Shown piece by piece: positions 53,901 through 62,071 of a stretch of DNA of 64,000 nucleotides; within the stretch, counting starts at the first letter, position 1, and every line of letters begins with the position of its first letter. The notes under the pieces are model-generated. The model worked only from the letters and a program-made list of their open reading frames with translations, had not been told where the DNA came from and did no database searches. A program made the translations under genes and the position numbers. Source of the stretch: an uncultured Kordia sp. (GTDB lineage Bacteria; Bacteroidota; Bacteroidia; Flavobacteriales; Flavobacteriaceae). The DNA lies in the NCBI RefSeq assembly GCF_947496985.1, contig NZ_CANMEZ010000004.1, positions 434,001 to 498,000 on the forward strand, written 5' to 3'.

Positions 53901-56385
53901 CGCTACCAATTTTGAAGATTTAAAAAATCAAATAGGAAATTGGAATGTAAGCAATGTTGTCAATATGTATGCAACCTTTGGAGGATGTGAAGTATTTAAT
54001 GAAGATATAAGCGGCTGGAATGTTGCTAACGTGAGTAATTTTCTTCAAACATTCGTTGGCGCACTTCGATTTAATCAAAATATTAGTGGTTGGAATACCA
54101 GCAGTGCAATTACAATGTCGACCATGTTCGCCAATACGGAGGATTTTGACCAAGACATCAGTGGTTGGAATGTGTCTTCTGTAGAACAAATGCAATACAT
54201 GTTTGCCAATACAACGACCTTCAATCAAGATATAAGCACTTGGGATGTATCTGCTGTACAACGAATGAACAACATGTTTCAAAACGCAGCAGCATTTAAT
54301 CAAGATTTAAGTAATTGGGATATTAGTAGTTTAGGAACTAGTGTAACGTTTACGGAAACCGCTGAAAATATGTTTCAAAATGCAACGGCATTCACTTCAG
54401 AAAACTATAACGCATTGCTGATTGGTTGGGCAACGGATAGTAGTGGGAATGCAACTGATGGAGACGACGATATTCCGTCTGATATCATCTTTGCCGCAGC
54501 ACCAGAATATTGTTTAGGTCTGAGTGCAAGGAACATACTTACCAGCACTGCGTACAATTGGGCAATTACGGATGGCGGACAAAATTGTGATTTTGCGAAT
54601 GCTTTTATCTCTACTTGGGAAACCACCACAGCGAATGAAAATATCACGATTCCAACCACAGGGTCAGGATATAATTATGTCGTAGATTGGGGAGATGGAA
54701 TTATTGAATCTGGATTTACAGGAAGTGCAACACATGTTTATACAACAGCCGGGATCTACACAATAAGCGTAATCGGAGACTTTCCAAGAATCTATTTTAA
54801 CGGTTCTGGAGATAAAGACAAAATAAAATCTATTGAACAATGGGGAGCACAAGAATGGACTTCTATGAAAGAAGCTTTTCGCGGTTGTCAATTTATGGCA
54901 ATCAATGCAACAGATAGTCCTAACTTGAGCCAAGCGACCGATTTGTCTAGAATGTTTGTGATTTGCAAACAAATCGAAACCGCAGATCTTTCCAATTGGG
55001 ATACGTCTACCATTACAAATATGTCGGCGATGTTTAACCTTTCTCGTTTTAACGGAAATGTTTCAACTTGGGACGTAGGGAATGTAACCAATTTTAAAGG
55101 AATGTTTAAGAGTGCAACACGTTTTAATCAGGATATTTCACAATGGAATATTGGTGAATTTGTAACTGGTTTTATTGATATGTCTGAGATGTTTCAATCT
55201 GCGCTTAATTTTAATCAATCCCTAAACACTTGGGATGTTAGTAAAGCTGATCGAATGCATTTTATGTTTGATAGAGCATTAAGATATAATCAACCTATGA
55301 ACAATTGGGATGTATCTAATGTTATCTTTATGAATGAAATGTTTGATGGTGCGCGTGATTTTAATCAGGATTTATCTTCGTGGGATATTAGCACTGTAGA
55401 TACCTTTGTAAATTTCTTAACAGGCTCAGCAATGTCTCAACAAAATTATGACAATACTTTAATTGGTTGGGCTACTATTGATGCTGGAGAAACGGGCCTA
55501 CAAACAAACGTAAGATTCGATGCGGATGCTACCTATTGTTTAGCATTTGATGCCAGAGAAGCACTAACATCAGCGCCATACAATTGGGATATTACGGATG
55601 GTGGACAATCTTGTGGAATCTTTCTTGCAGCAAAAGTGTATTTACAAGGAGCTGCTATAAATCCAAATACAGGAGAAGAAAACCTCATGAGAGACGATTT
55701 ACGTATGGCAAGTTTACTACCAACCACTTCACCATATGCAGACGGATTAACCTGTGATGCAAGTGTTTTTAATACTACTGGCGCAAATGCTATTGTAGAT
55801 TGGATTTGGGTAGAATTGAGAGACGCAACTGATAATACTAACATTTTATATAGTACTTCTGCCCTACTACAACGTGATGGAGATATTGTAGCTACAGACG
55901 GCGTTTCTGTAGTATCTTTCAATGCTGGTATAAATAACTATTTTATAGCTATAAAACACCGTAATCATTTAGGAATCATGACAGCTACAGCGATATTGAT
56001 CAATACAACGTCTGTTGATTTTACAAATGCAAGTAGTCAAATTACGTTTGGTAGCAATGCACAAACGACTTCAGCCATGCAGTCAGGATTTGTAGCTATG
56101 TGGTCAGGAAATGCAAATGAAGATACTGTTGTACAATATTCTGGAACAACTCCTGATACGCCTTCTGTATTATCGGAAATACTAAATGATCCTGGAAACT
56201 TCTTAAACTTTCCAACCTATGCTGTTAGCGGATATAATGCAAACGATGTAAATATGGATGGAAACACACAATATTCTGGAACAAGCCCTGATACACCGCT
56301 CATTTTACAAAACATATTAGCGCATCCTGGAAATTTTCTAAACTTTAGTACGTATCAAATTACAGAACAATTACCTGAAAATTAA
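47902..56385 (+). CDS. Giant DUF285/BspA-family repetitive surface protein
   Basis: A 2827-residue exported protein; start ATG at 47902 with signal peptide RNLLLSVFLFFCVSHIAYSQ (an earlier in-frame ATG at 47833 would precede it and is unlikely). Eight units follow, from about 47.96, 48.80, 49.75, 50.73, 51.46, 52.35, 53.50 and 54.60 kb. Each starts with FITTWETTTANE, has a PKD-like YxVDWGDG strand pair, FPRIYFN, SIEQWG, then DUF285 repeats of about 25 residues (AFNQDISGWNVSSV..M..MFQ) and ends NYDxTLIGWAT. The first unit is degenerate. From 55.63 kb there is a C-terminal domain (KVYLQGAA ... RDDLR ... SGNANEDT, DVNMDGNTQYSG) also present in the 58298 product. It is probably displayed on the cell surface. 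Confidence 0.9.
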   Translation: MRNLLLSVFLFFCVSHIAYSQHFEFFIETTTQNETFTIPIDGSLTYNYNVNVVVPFNPNATVSYTNVTGALTHTFGNAGSYIIRILDGSLFPRIIFSNSPDKSKITIISRWGNNPWTTMESAFEGCDNLILDASDTPNLSNVTSTNKMFKDADALVDNRNKIGTWDMSNVQDMEQMFRNCTVFNEDLSNWDTSNVQILHRIFQGAALFNQNLGNWDISNVTGTDAIFAQAGVSTSNYDQTVTGWGTLDTGETQIPSGLNIRFDNSTYCASQAIRTTLANAPTNWNFIDSGLNCNNVSDDGLFITTWETTTANESITIPTAGLGYGYYIDWGDGQIDNSVTGNISHTYTNAGTHRVRIGGLFPRIYFNETGDRLKIKSIEQWGTIVWRDMFNAFDGCENLTYNATDAPNLSNVTDLSRMFSKCKNFNATNLNNWDLSSIRSVTFMFNEAEKFNGDISNWDVSNIIDFRNMFSSARDFNRDISGWTINTSEPVTMEGMFAGASDFNQPIGNWNIGQVTDVGFMFQDALNFNQSLANWDISNLTDMDGMLDNTGLSIDNYDATLMGWATIENGEAQIPTGITFSAFGLTYCHAYNEKSILENTPNNWIITDAGPECSDVAFITTWETTSANESIEIPTDGNGYNYVVNWGDGTFDTNITGNATHTYTTAGTHTVEIFGDFPRIYFNNSGDKDKIKSIDQWGAIEWTSMKSAFNGCSNLVVNNDAGAPDLSNVTVLANMFESTAINTQGYLNSWNVENVTDFYRMFFVCPNFNQPLDNWNVSNATTLRGMFHHAINFNQDITGWNVGKCRNFAQMFLTSDNQTHLFNQDISGWNVGEFVSDLQNIEMYQMFKNAKNFDYNLGSWDISNVTNMDNMLDNSGLSVDNYDATLIGWATLDASETQIPSNINVGEVGLQYCASVVERTSLKNSNNWSFLDATLACPEEDKFIMVWKTTSNNESIRFQFTGATGNNNSYTVDWGDGTVDNDVSGNREHTYAQAGTYEVKLSGEFRFRYNNLSAATSTRLKLYEIRQWGANEWTSTAQAFYGCENLKITATDVPDLSLVSNMEDMFRNCTNLKDLGGKMGSWDVSTVDNFSSMFQGANNFNTNLGNWNLSNAMDMSSMLNGSGLSSGSYDLTLVGWRNNPNTPSNINLGASGLTYCNAVSEHDYLDNDLNWSLSDAGLNCPTDEPFITKWETTTTNETISIPIETNILNPIIYNYYVDWGDGSPITFETGEATHAYVNAGIYDVKITGEFPQIRFDNATTSNRNKILSIEQWGTIQWRNFARAFRGCSNIVMNATDIPDLSSVTSMLYMFEGTSALVDNGGRINDWDTSTITQTGYMFQNSAFNESINNWDVSNVTFMGFMFRNNANFNQPLNNWELSDNVSLFEAFKNASAFNQDLGSWDISGVNSMGGMLDNTAMSMENYDNTLIGWATLDAGETQIPSGLELGAVGLTYCNSETERALLTGTSYIWIITDAGKDCDAISFITTWETTTANETITIPTFSGDPYDYIVDWGDNTADTSETGDATHSYATPGIHTIKIRGTFPRIFFDDAAADKDKILTIEQWGPNQWTTMSRAFMGCTNLVLNADDSPDLSRGGTSTIRLQQMFTNASNLVDLKDQIGNWDVSNVVNMWATFGNCTLFNEDISGWNISGATSLLQMFVNNPNFNQDLSGWNTSNVQNFSAMFAGAAAFNQNISGWNTSNATNMNAMFIDATSFNQDISGWNVSSVARMDKMFQNATAFNQDISGWNVSSVQRMDRMFQNATAFNQDLSNWDISSLGSSVTFTESAEFMFFDATAFSTENYDALLLGWSMDSSGNATDGDDDIPSNIIFEGPPTNYCPGAAGIEILIDTPYNWTINGGTEDCESVSFITTWQVGANETIVIPTFPGAAYDYRVDWGDGTIDTNQTGDATHTYTNAAIYTVSISGTFSRIYFNNDLLVDNVTPRSNGSKDKLLTIEQWGPNQWTIMHRAFQGCSNLVLNADDTPDFSGVTTMGIHQMFQGATNFEDLKNQIGNWNVSNVVNMYATFGGCEVFNEDISGWNVANVSNFLQTFVGALRFNQNISGWNTSSAITMSTMFANTEDFDQDISGWNVSSVEQMQYMFANTTTFNQDISTWDVSAVQRMNNMFQNAAAFNQDLSNWDISSLGTSVTFTETAENMFQNATAFTSENYNALLIGWATDSSGNATDGDDDIPSDIIFAAAPEYCLGLSARNILTSTAYNWAITDGGQNCDFANAFISTWETTTANENITIPTTGSGYNYVVDWGDGIIESGFTGSATHVYTTAGIYTISVIGDFPRIYFNGSGDKDKIKSIEQWGAQEWTSMKEAFRGCQFMAINATDSPNLSQATDLSRMFVICKQIETADLSNWDTSTITNMSAMFNLSRFNGNVSTWDVGNVTNFKGMFKSATRFNQDISQWNIGEFVTGFIDMSEMFQSALNFNQSLNTWDVSKADRMHFMFDRALRYNQPMNNWDVSNVIFMNEMFDGARDFNQDLSSWDISTVDTFVNFLTGSAMSQQNYDNTLIGWATIDAGETGLQTNVRFDADATYCLAFDAREALTSAPYNWDITDGGQSCGIFLAAKVYLQGAAINPNTGEENLMRDDLRMASLLPTTSPYADGLTCDASVFNTTGANAIVDWIWVELRDATDNTNILYSTSALLQRDGDIVATDGVSVVSFNAGINNYFIAIKHRNHLGIMTATAILINTTSVDFTNASSQITFGSNAQTTSAMQSGFVAMWSGNANEDTVVQYSGTTPDTPSVLSEILNDPGNFLNFPTYAVSGYNANDVNMDGNTQYSGTSPDTPLILQNILAHPGNFLNFSTYQITEQLPEN
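53053..53202 (+). repeat. 75-bp tandem coding repeat inside the giant protein
   Basis: Two 75-bp units (53053-53127 and 53128-53202) encode DISGWNVSSVARMDKMFQNA / DISGWNVSSVQRMDRMFQNA followed by TAFNQ. They are nearly identical at DNA level, unlike other DUF285 repeats in the gene, which suggests a recent slippage duplication. Confidence 0.8.
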
Positions 56386-56392
56386 AAAACAG

Positions 56393-56420
56393 AAAGCCGC
56401 TTGAGAAATTAAGCGGCTTT
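56393..56420 (+). terminator. Terminator after the giant surface protein
   Basis: AAAGCCGCTT / AAGCGGCTTT is a perfect 10-bp stem with an 8-base loop, 8 bp after the stop. Only a weak T-rich tail follows. Confidence 0.75.
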
Positions 56421-56542
56421 AATTAAAACGCAAATAATCATTGCGTATTATGACCAATCTTGATTGTTCAATACAAGATTCATCATCGTAATTCAATAAA
56501 ATCATAGAAAGAATTATTCTCTAATTATTAACTTTGTTAGTG

Positions 56543-58174
56543 ATGAAATACTTTCCTATTCTTTTATTACTATTAATTACTACAGTTTCTTTTTCGCAAG
56601 AATCTGCAAATACCCAAACTGATCTTGAGGAACAGTTAAAAAAAGCTGTTTCTAATATAGAAAAAATCAATGCACTGTTGGCGTTGGCTGAATATGAATT
56701 GGATCACAATTTTTCTAAAGCAAAAACCTTAATTTACGATGCCAAAATACTAGTTTCAGAAAACGAATCGAAACTAGGACACACATATATCGGACTAGTT
56801 GAAGTACAATTAGGTGTATTAAAACGTAGATTGGGAAAACATGAAGAAGCACTCGCCCACTATTTAACAGCTTTACAGTCTTTCGAAATAAAAAAAGATG
56901 TTAAAAATATAGCGGATATATATCATAATATAGGAATGGTATATCGACATCAGCGTAACTATTCAAAATCTATCAACTACTTTAAAAAAGCAATCAAACT
57001 AAACGATTCTTTAAACAATGTATTAGGTGTAGCTAATGCCAAAAACATGATTGCCAATTCATACTATAAAGTCAAAAAAACTGCGGCTGCACTTCAAAGT
57101 TATACGGAAGCCCAGCAGATTTTTAAAATGTACGGAACTGAAGATCAAATACAAGAAATAAACGATAATTTAGTTAGCTTTTACAGAAATCAAGGTAAGT
57201 ATAACAAGGCTTTGGCATTGAGTTTATCCAATATAAACTATTCAAAATCAAAAGGAAAAAAATTAGCGTTAACCGTTAACTATTATGCAACAGCATTAGT
57301 TTATGACAAATTAAAAGAATATAGAATAGCAGGGAAATATGTAGATTCTTCACTAAAACTTGCAAAAAAAGAAGGGTTTGTACATAAAATAGCCAGTGGA
57401 TATAAAAAACGAAGCCAACTATGGTATAAATTAGAAAATTTCAAAGCTGCATATCGAGATTATAAGCGGTACAAAAAATATGCTGATTCGTTATTCAACA
57501 ATCAAACTTCTCAGAATATTCAAGCTTTAGAAATGAATTATAATTTTGAAAAAGAAAGGCAAAAAAAAGAGTTACTTACAAAAGCCGAAACTACCAAAAA
57601 ATGGTTATTCTTAACATTATTTATAGTCACGCTAATAGCAGGAATCTTACTTGTTATTTTATATCGAAAAAACTATAAAAACCGTATGCAATTAATTCAG
57701 GAACGTTTTAAAAATGAAAAACTATCCTTAGAACACCAAATACAACAAAAGGAAGCAGATGTTAAAACCTTAATTGCAGATAACTCTATGCGATTAACGT
57801 ATAAAAAAGAATTGTTAAAACAAGTCAAATCTGTAACAACATCTAATGTAAAAGATCTAAAAAAATCACTTCACGATTTTATGATAGCATTGCGATTACA
57901 AATTGAAACTGAAGGCAAACTCACAAACTTACAGGAAAAAATAACGTCTGTAAACAAAGAGTTTGAACATACACTAAAAACAAAATTTCCTGAACTGACA
58001 AAAGGAGAACGTGAAGTTGCTGCATTACTTCGACTCAATCTTTCCATAAAAGAAATCATGACGATTAGAAATGTTACAGAAGATTCTGTAAAATCTATGC
58101 GTAGAAGAATTCGAATAAAAATGGAAATTCCAAAAGAAAAACCTATTGAACATTTTATTCAACAATTGATATAA
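56543..58174 (+). CDS. TPR-transmembrane-HTH regulator 2
   Basis: A 543-residue paralogue of regulator 1. I choose the ATG at 56543 (KYFPILLLLLITTVSFSQE signal peptide); TTG at 56534 is only a possible earlier start. TPR-like repeats cover about 30-330, the membrane helix is WLFLTLFIVTLIAGILLVIL, then a coiled coil and an HTH (LTKGEREVAALLRLNLSIKE; IMTIRNVTEDSVKSMRRRIR). It lies 157 bp after the giant protein and 123 bp before the 58298 surface protein on the same strand. A TAACTTTG box ends only 6 bases before the ATG. Confidence 0.85.
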   Translation: MKYFPILLLLLITTVSFSQESANTQTDLEEQLKKAVSNIEKINALLALAEYELDHNFSKAKTLIYDAKILVSENESKLGHTYIGLVEVQLGVLKRRLGKHEEALAHYLTALQSFEIKKDVKNIADIYHNIGMVYRHQRNYSKSINYFKKAIKLNDSLNNVLGVANAKNMIANSYYKVKKTAAALQSYTEAQQIFKMYGTEDQIQEINDNLVSFYRNQGKYNKALALSLSNINYSKSKGKKLALTVNYYATALVYDKLKEYRIAGKYVDSSLKLAKKEGFVHKIASGYKKRSQLWYKLENFKAAYRDYKRYKKYADSLFNNQTSQNIQALEMNYNFEKERQKKELLTKAETTKKWLFLTLFIVTLIAGILLVILYRKNYKNRMQLIQERFKNEKLSLEHQIQQKEADVKTLIADNSMRLTYKKELLKQVKSVTTSNVKDLKKSLHDFMIALRLQIETEGKLTNLQEKITSVNKEFEHTLKTKFPELTKGEREVAALLRLNLSIKEIMTIRNVTEDSVKSMRRRIRIKMEIPKEKPIEHFIQQLI

Positions 58175-58225
58175 TACTTTTTAAAAAATGTTAAAAATAG
58201 CTTTAATGGACTGTAAATATTGAAA

Positions 58226-58242
58226 TGACACGATTTGACACC
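58226..58242 (+). promoter_or_regulatory. TGnnAC direct repeat upstream of surface protein 2
   Basis: TGACAC at 58226-58231 and TGACACC at 58236-58242 are 10 bp apart, 55 bp before the ATG at 58298. The arrangement matches the boxes at 47822 and 62072. Confidence 0.6.
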
Positions 58243-58297
58243 TTACATTTTATTTAGTTTCTCATGGTAGTAATATTATTGTGTAAAAACAATCTCC

Positions 58298-60130
58298 ATG
58301 AAACTAAACCTGACCATTATCTTACTTTTTTTTGCTTCAATTAGTAACGCCCAATTACAAGTTACTCAATGCGCGCCTGATAGTTCTTTAGCTTCAGACT
58401 CCAATTGTCAAGTAAGCATTCCTGACTATACAAATTTGGTCATCATTGAAGATATTATGATGCCAAGCGGAGCTGTTCCTGTAATGCAAAGTCCAGCGCC
58501 AGGAACTATAATAAACACAGAAACAACTGTAGTAACGTTTAGCGTTACTGATGCATTTGGAGGTTCAGCAAGTTGTGAAATGATATTTACGATGATTTTA
58601 GACCCTATGGCTTGTCTTACCTATATTCCTGATGATAATTTTGAACAAGCTCTAATTGATTTAAACTATGACACAGGAACTTTAGACAATTTTGTACCAA
58701 CAGCTAATATCAATACAATTACTAATTTAAATATAGGAAATAAAGGAATTGTTGATCCAACTGGAATTGAAGATTTTATAGCATTAGAATCATTACAAGT
58801 TAATGACAATAACATTACAACTATTGATCTAACGAACTTAGTAAACCTAATATCCTTTAGAGCTACAAGAAATAACATAACAACACTTGATTTAAACAAT
58901 CAACCAAACTTAGAATTTGTAATTGTAGATAGTAATGAACTCTCTGCGTTAACTATAAATTCTACGGTTCTAAAGACGTATCAAATTACTGGAAATAATT
59001 TTACAACTATTGACTTAAGTGTATTTCCATTATTACGCCGAGTATTTTGTGCAAATAATGATATTACTAGTATAGATTTTAGTGCGAATCCAGATCTTGA
59101 AACTATAGAGTGTCAACAAAATATGATCAGTGCTATTGATATAACAGCAAACCCTGCTGTTGTTAGTTTATTAGCAAATAATAATGAGTTAGAATCCTTA
59201 AACGTGAAAAATGGAAATAATACAATATTGACAAATTTTAAAACAACCAATAATGTAAATCTTACTTGTGTTTTAGTTGATGATGTTACATATTCTGAGG
59301 TCAATTGGGAAAACATTGACATTCAAACAACTTTTAATGAAACCACTTGTGAAACCATCGTTTTAAAACCAAAAGTATACTTACAAGGTGCCGCTTTACA
59401 TCCAAATTTGGGAGAAGAAATCTTAATGCGAGACGATTTACGCAGTAACAGCTACATTCCGACAACAAGTCCATACGAAGACGCGCTTACTGTAGATAGT
59501 TCGGTACTAAATAGTACAGGAACAAACGCCATTGTTGATTGGGTTTGTGTAGAATTGCGTGATGCTACTGACAATACAATAATAATAGATTCACAATCAG
59601 CATTACTACTACGTGATGGTGATGTGGTAACTATAGATGGCGTTTCTGAGTTAAGTTTTTATCAACCAATGAATGATTATCATATAGCTATAAAACATCG
59701 AAATCACTTAGGAATCATAACATCCAATGCAATTACTTTATCTTCTGTGGCTACTTCCATAGATTTTACAGATGCTAGCAACCAAATTACGTTTGGAAGT
59801 AATGCACAAACAATCTTTGGAATGTTTTCTGGAATCGTAGCGATGTGGTCTGGAAACGCAAATAATGATACGGTTATTCAATACTCAGGAACAAGTCCGG
59901 ATACGCCAAATATTCTTTCAGAAGTACTCAATGATACTGGAAACTTCTTAAACTTTCCAACCTATGCCGTGAGCGGATATAATACTAATGACATGAACAT
60001 GGATGGAAACACGCAATACTCTGGAACAACGCCTGATACGCCTTTCATTTTACAAAATGTATTGGCACATCCTGGGAACTTTCTGAACTTTAGCACGTAT
60101 CAAATTATGGAACAATTACCAGAGAACTAA
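58298..60130 (+). CDS. Secreted LRR protein sharing the C-terminal domain of the giant protein
   Basis: A 610-residue exported protein: signal peptide (IILLFFASISNAQ), an HYR-like beta domain (VPVMQSPAPGTIINTETTVV, TFSVTDAFGG), leucine-rich repeats of about 20 residues (LTNLVNLISFRATRNNITTL; DITANPAVVSLLANNNELES) and the C-terminal domain KVYLQGAALHPNLGEEILM then RDDLR. That domain is strongly similar to the end of the giant protein, including two motifs like calcium loops (GNANNDTVIQYSG; DMNMDGNTQYSG). It is probably surface-displayed. Regulator 2 lies upstream. Confidence 0.85.
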   Translation: MKLNLTIILLFFASISNAQLQVTQCAPDSSLASDSNCQVSIPDYTNLVIIEDIMMPSGAVPVMQSPAPGTIINTETTVVTFSVTDAFGGSASCEMIFTMILDPMACLTYIPDDNFEQALIDLNYDTGTLDNFVPTANINTITNLNIGNKGIVDPTGIEDFIALESLQVNDNNITTIDLTNLVNLISFRATRNNITTLDLNNQPNLEFVIVDSNELSALTINSTVLKTYQITGNNFTTIDLSVFPLLRRVFCANNDITSIDFSANPDLETIECQQNMISAIDITANPAVVSLLANNNELESLNVKNGNNTILTNFKTTNNVNLTCVLVDDVTYSEVNWENIDIQTTFNETTCETIVLKPKVYLQGAALHPNLGEEILMRDDLRSNSYIPTTSPYEDALTVDSSVLNSTGTNAIVDWVCVELRDATDNTIIIDSQSALLLRDGDVVTIDGVSELSFYQPMNDYHIAIKHRNHLGIITSNAITLSSVATSIDFTDASNQITFGSNAQTIFGMFSGIVAMWSGNANNDTVIQYSGTSPDTPNILSEVLNDTGNFLNFPTYAVSGYNTNDMNMDGNTQYSGTTPDTPFILQNVLAHPGNFLNFSTYQIMEQLPEN

Positions 60131-60174
60131 CAAATATTGAATTTTTAAAATTCATATAATATATTTATCAAATA

Positions 60175-60304
60175 AGGCTGTCTAAAAAAATAGATTTTCG
60201 TCAAACCGAACTTGATTCGGTTTCTCATAATGATTGAATATCAATACAATGAGATTCTGAATCAAGTTTAGAATGACGTTTTTTTAATACTTTTCAGACA
60301 GCCT
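60175..60304. repeat. Nested palindromic dispersed repeat (copy 2)
   Basis: Outer arms GGCTGTCTAAAAA / CTTTTCAGACAGCC enclose inner arms: CGTCAAACCGAACTTGATTC at 60198-60218 and, inverted, GAATCAAGTTTAGAATGACG at about 60258-60278. CGAACTTGATTCG and TTTCTCATAATGA are shared with copy 1 at 11238. The repeat lies between the surface protein and regulator 3. Confidence 0.8.
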
Positions 60305-60421
60305 CATTCTTTATCTAAAAAGCATATAATTGTTACTTTTCTTAGTAATACACTTCTTTTAAATAGTAAGATATATAACTATTTTAATAAAAATTATAGA
60401 TGAATTAGTAAATTTGATATA

Positions 60422-62062
60422 ATGAAATATCAACTCTTCTTTCTGTGTTTCCTAATATCAATTATTTGTTTTTCACAAGAAACAAATAAAGAACTCATTC
60501 AACTGGAAGAAAATCTCAACAATGCTGCAACAAATACTGAAAAAATTCAAGCCTTACTAAACTTAGGCGAATACGAGTTGGATCATAATTTTGGCAAAGC
60601 CGAATTTATACTTCAAGAAGCATTTCAACTTACACAAAATGATCAAAATATTGCTCCAAAATATACCGCATTAGTCGCTGTGCAATTAGGTGTTTTACAC
60701 CGTAGAAAAGGACAACATGCAATAGCAATCAAACAGTATTTGCAAGCACTCGCCTATTTTGAACAGGTAAAAGATTCTGCCAATATTGCGGATGTGTATC
60801 ATAATATTGGCGTATTACACAAATTTCAAAGAGATTATAAAGCATCTTTTGAATATTTAGAAAAAGCAAAAAAAATACACGTAAAACTTTCTAACACACA
60901 AGGAGTTGCCAATGCAATGTTAATGATAGGAAGTAATTATAAAGCACTTAAAAAAAGTGATTCTTCTAAATTGTTTTATACTAGCGCTAAAAAATTATAT
61001 CTCGCCATAAATGATCATAAAAGCATTGAAAAAGTAAATAATTACTTGGCATCTTTGTATATAAAAACTGGAAAGGATTCGCTGGCACTTCATTTGAATC
61101 ATGAAAATATAGCACGTTCTAAAAAGAATAATGAGAAGCTATCACTCGTTACCAATTATTTGAGTATTTCAAACATTTATTACAAACAAAAAGAATACAG
61201 AATCGCAGGAAAGTATGTAGATTCTGCAATCAGGCTTTCTAAAAAAGAAGGATTTAGACAAAAATTAGCTTCTGCTTACAGTAAAAAGAGTCGATTATGG
61301 TATCGATTGGAGAATTATAAATCGGCATACTTATCGCATCGCAAGTACAAAAAATATGCGGATTCACTTTTCAATATTGAGAATACAAAAAAACTTCAAG
61401 AATTGGAATTGCAGTATCAGTTTGAAAAAGAACGTCAAGAAATATCACAAAAAACGGCTGCAGAAGCAACGCAAAAATGGTTGTATTTTATATTGTTTTT
61501 GTTGACACTCGTAAGTGCAATTCTGGCTAGTATATTAGTGCGGCGAAATTTTAAAAACCGTGCAAAAATCGCGAATGATAAATTAGTGTCTGAACAAGCA
61601 CAAAAACTAGCGTTGAACGAAAAAGTAAAAGTGAATGAAGAAGAAACAAAACGCTTGATTGCTGATAATTCTATGCGATTGGAGTTTAAACAAGAACTCT
61701 TAGACCAACTCAAGAGTGAAACTAGCAACGTGAAATCTTTGGAAGAAATGAAGCAAACCATGAATTCATTGATTTCAAAATTGCAATTACAAATTACTAC
61801 TGAAAAAAAATTCTCTTCCATTCAAGGTAAAATTGAAGAAGTGAATAAAGGTTTTGATAAGAAGCTTCGAGAACACTATCCAAAGTTGACCAAAACCGAT
61901 CGGGAAATATGCGCATTGATGCGTTTAAATTTATCCATAAAAGAAATTTCCACCATTAGAAATTCATCCATCGATGCTGTAAAAACAGCACGGTATCGTA
62001 TCCGAAAAAAGATGAATTTAATAGCTGGACAAGAATTAGAATATATCATTCAAAGCCTTTAA
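60422..62062 (+). CDS. TPR-transmembrane-HTH regulator 3
   Basis: A 546-residue paralogue of regulators 1 and 2. Signal peptide KYQLFFLCFLISIICFSQE, TPR-like repeats (about 30-320, e.g. HNIGVLHKFQRDYKASFEYL), membrane helix (WLYFILFLLTLVSAILASIL), coiled coil, and HTH (LTKTDREICALMRLNLSIKE; ISTIRNSSIDAVKTARYRIR). It is followed 104 bp later by another surface-protein gene. A TAAATTTG box ends 5 bases before the ATG, as for regulator 2. Confidence 0.85.
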   Translation: MKYQLFFLCFLISIICFSQETNKELIQLEENLNNAATNTEKIQALLNLGEYELDHNFGKAEFILQEAFQLTQNDQNIAPKYTALVAVQLGVLHRRKGQHAIAIKQYLQALAYFEQVKDSANIADVYHNIGVLHKFQRDYKASFEYLEKAKKIHVKLSNTQGVANAMLMIGSNYKALKKSDSSKLFYTSAKKLYLAINDHKSIEKVNNYLASLYIKTGKDSLALHLNHENIARSKKNNEKLSLVTNYLSISNIYYKQKEYRIAGKYVDSAIRLSKKEGFRQKLASAYSKKSRLWYRLENYKSAYLSHRKYKKYADSLFNIENTKKLQELELQYQFEKERQEISQKTAAEATQKWLYFILFLLTLVSAILASILVRRNFKNRAKIANDKLVSEQAQKLALNEKVKVNEEETKRLIADNSMRLEFKQELLDQLKSETSNVKSLEEMKQTMNSLISKLQLQITTEKKFSSIQGKIEEVNKGFDKKLREHYPKLTKTDREICALMRLNLSIKEISTIRNSSIDAVKTARYRIRKKMNLIAGQELEYIIQSL

Positions 62063-62071
62063 ATACTAGGC

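Noticed and set aside
52350-54400. Possible CRISPR-like periodicity
   Set aside because: The period is about 75 bp, in frame, and the units are diverged protein repeats with no constant repeat and unique spacer.
48993-55922. Several antisense ORFs of 60-150 codons inside the giant repeat gene, some with Cys/His-rich repeats
   Set aside because: They are shadows of the DUF285 repeats on the other strand. Their apparent repeats follow the sense repeats, and they lack start signals.
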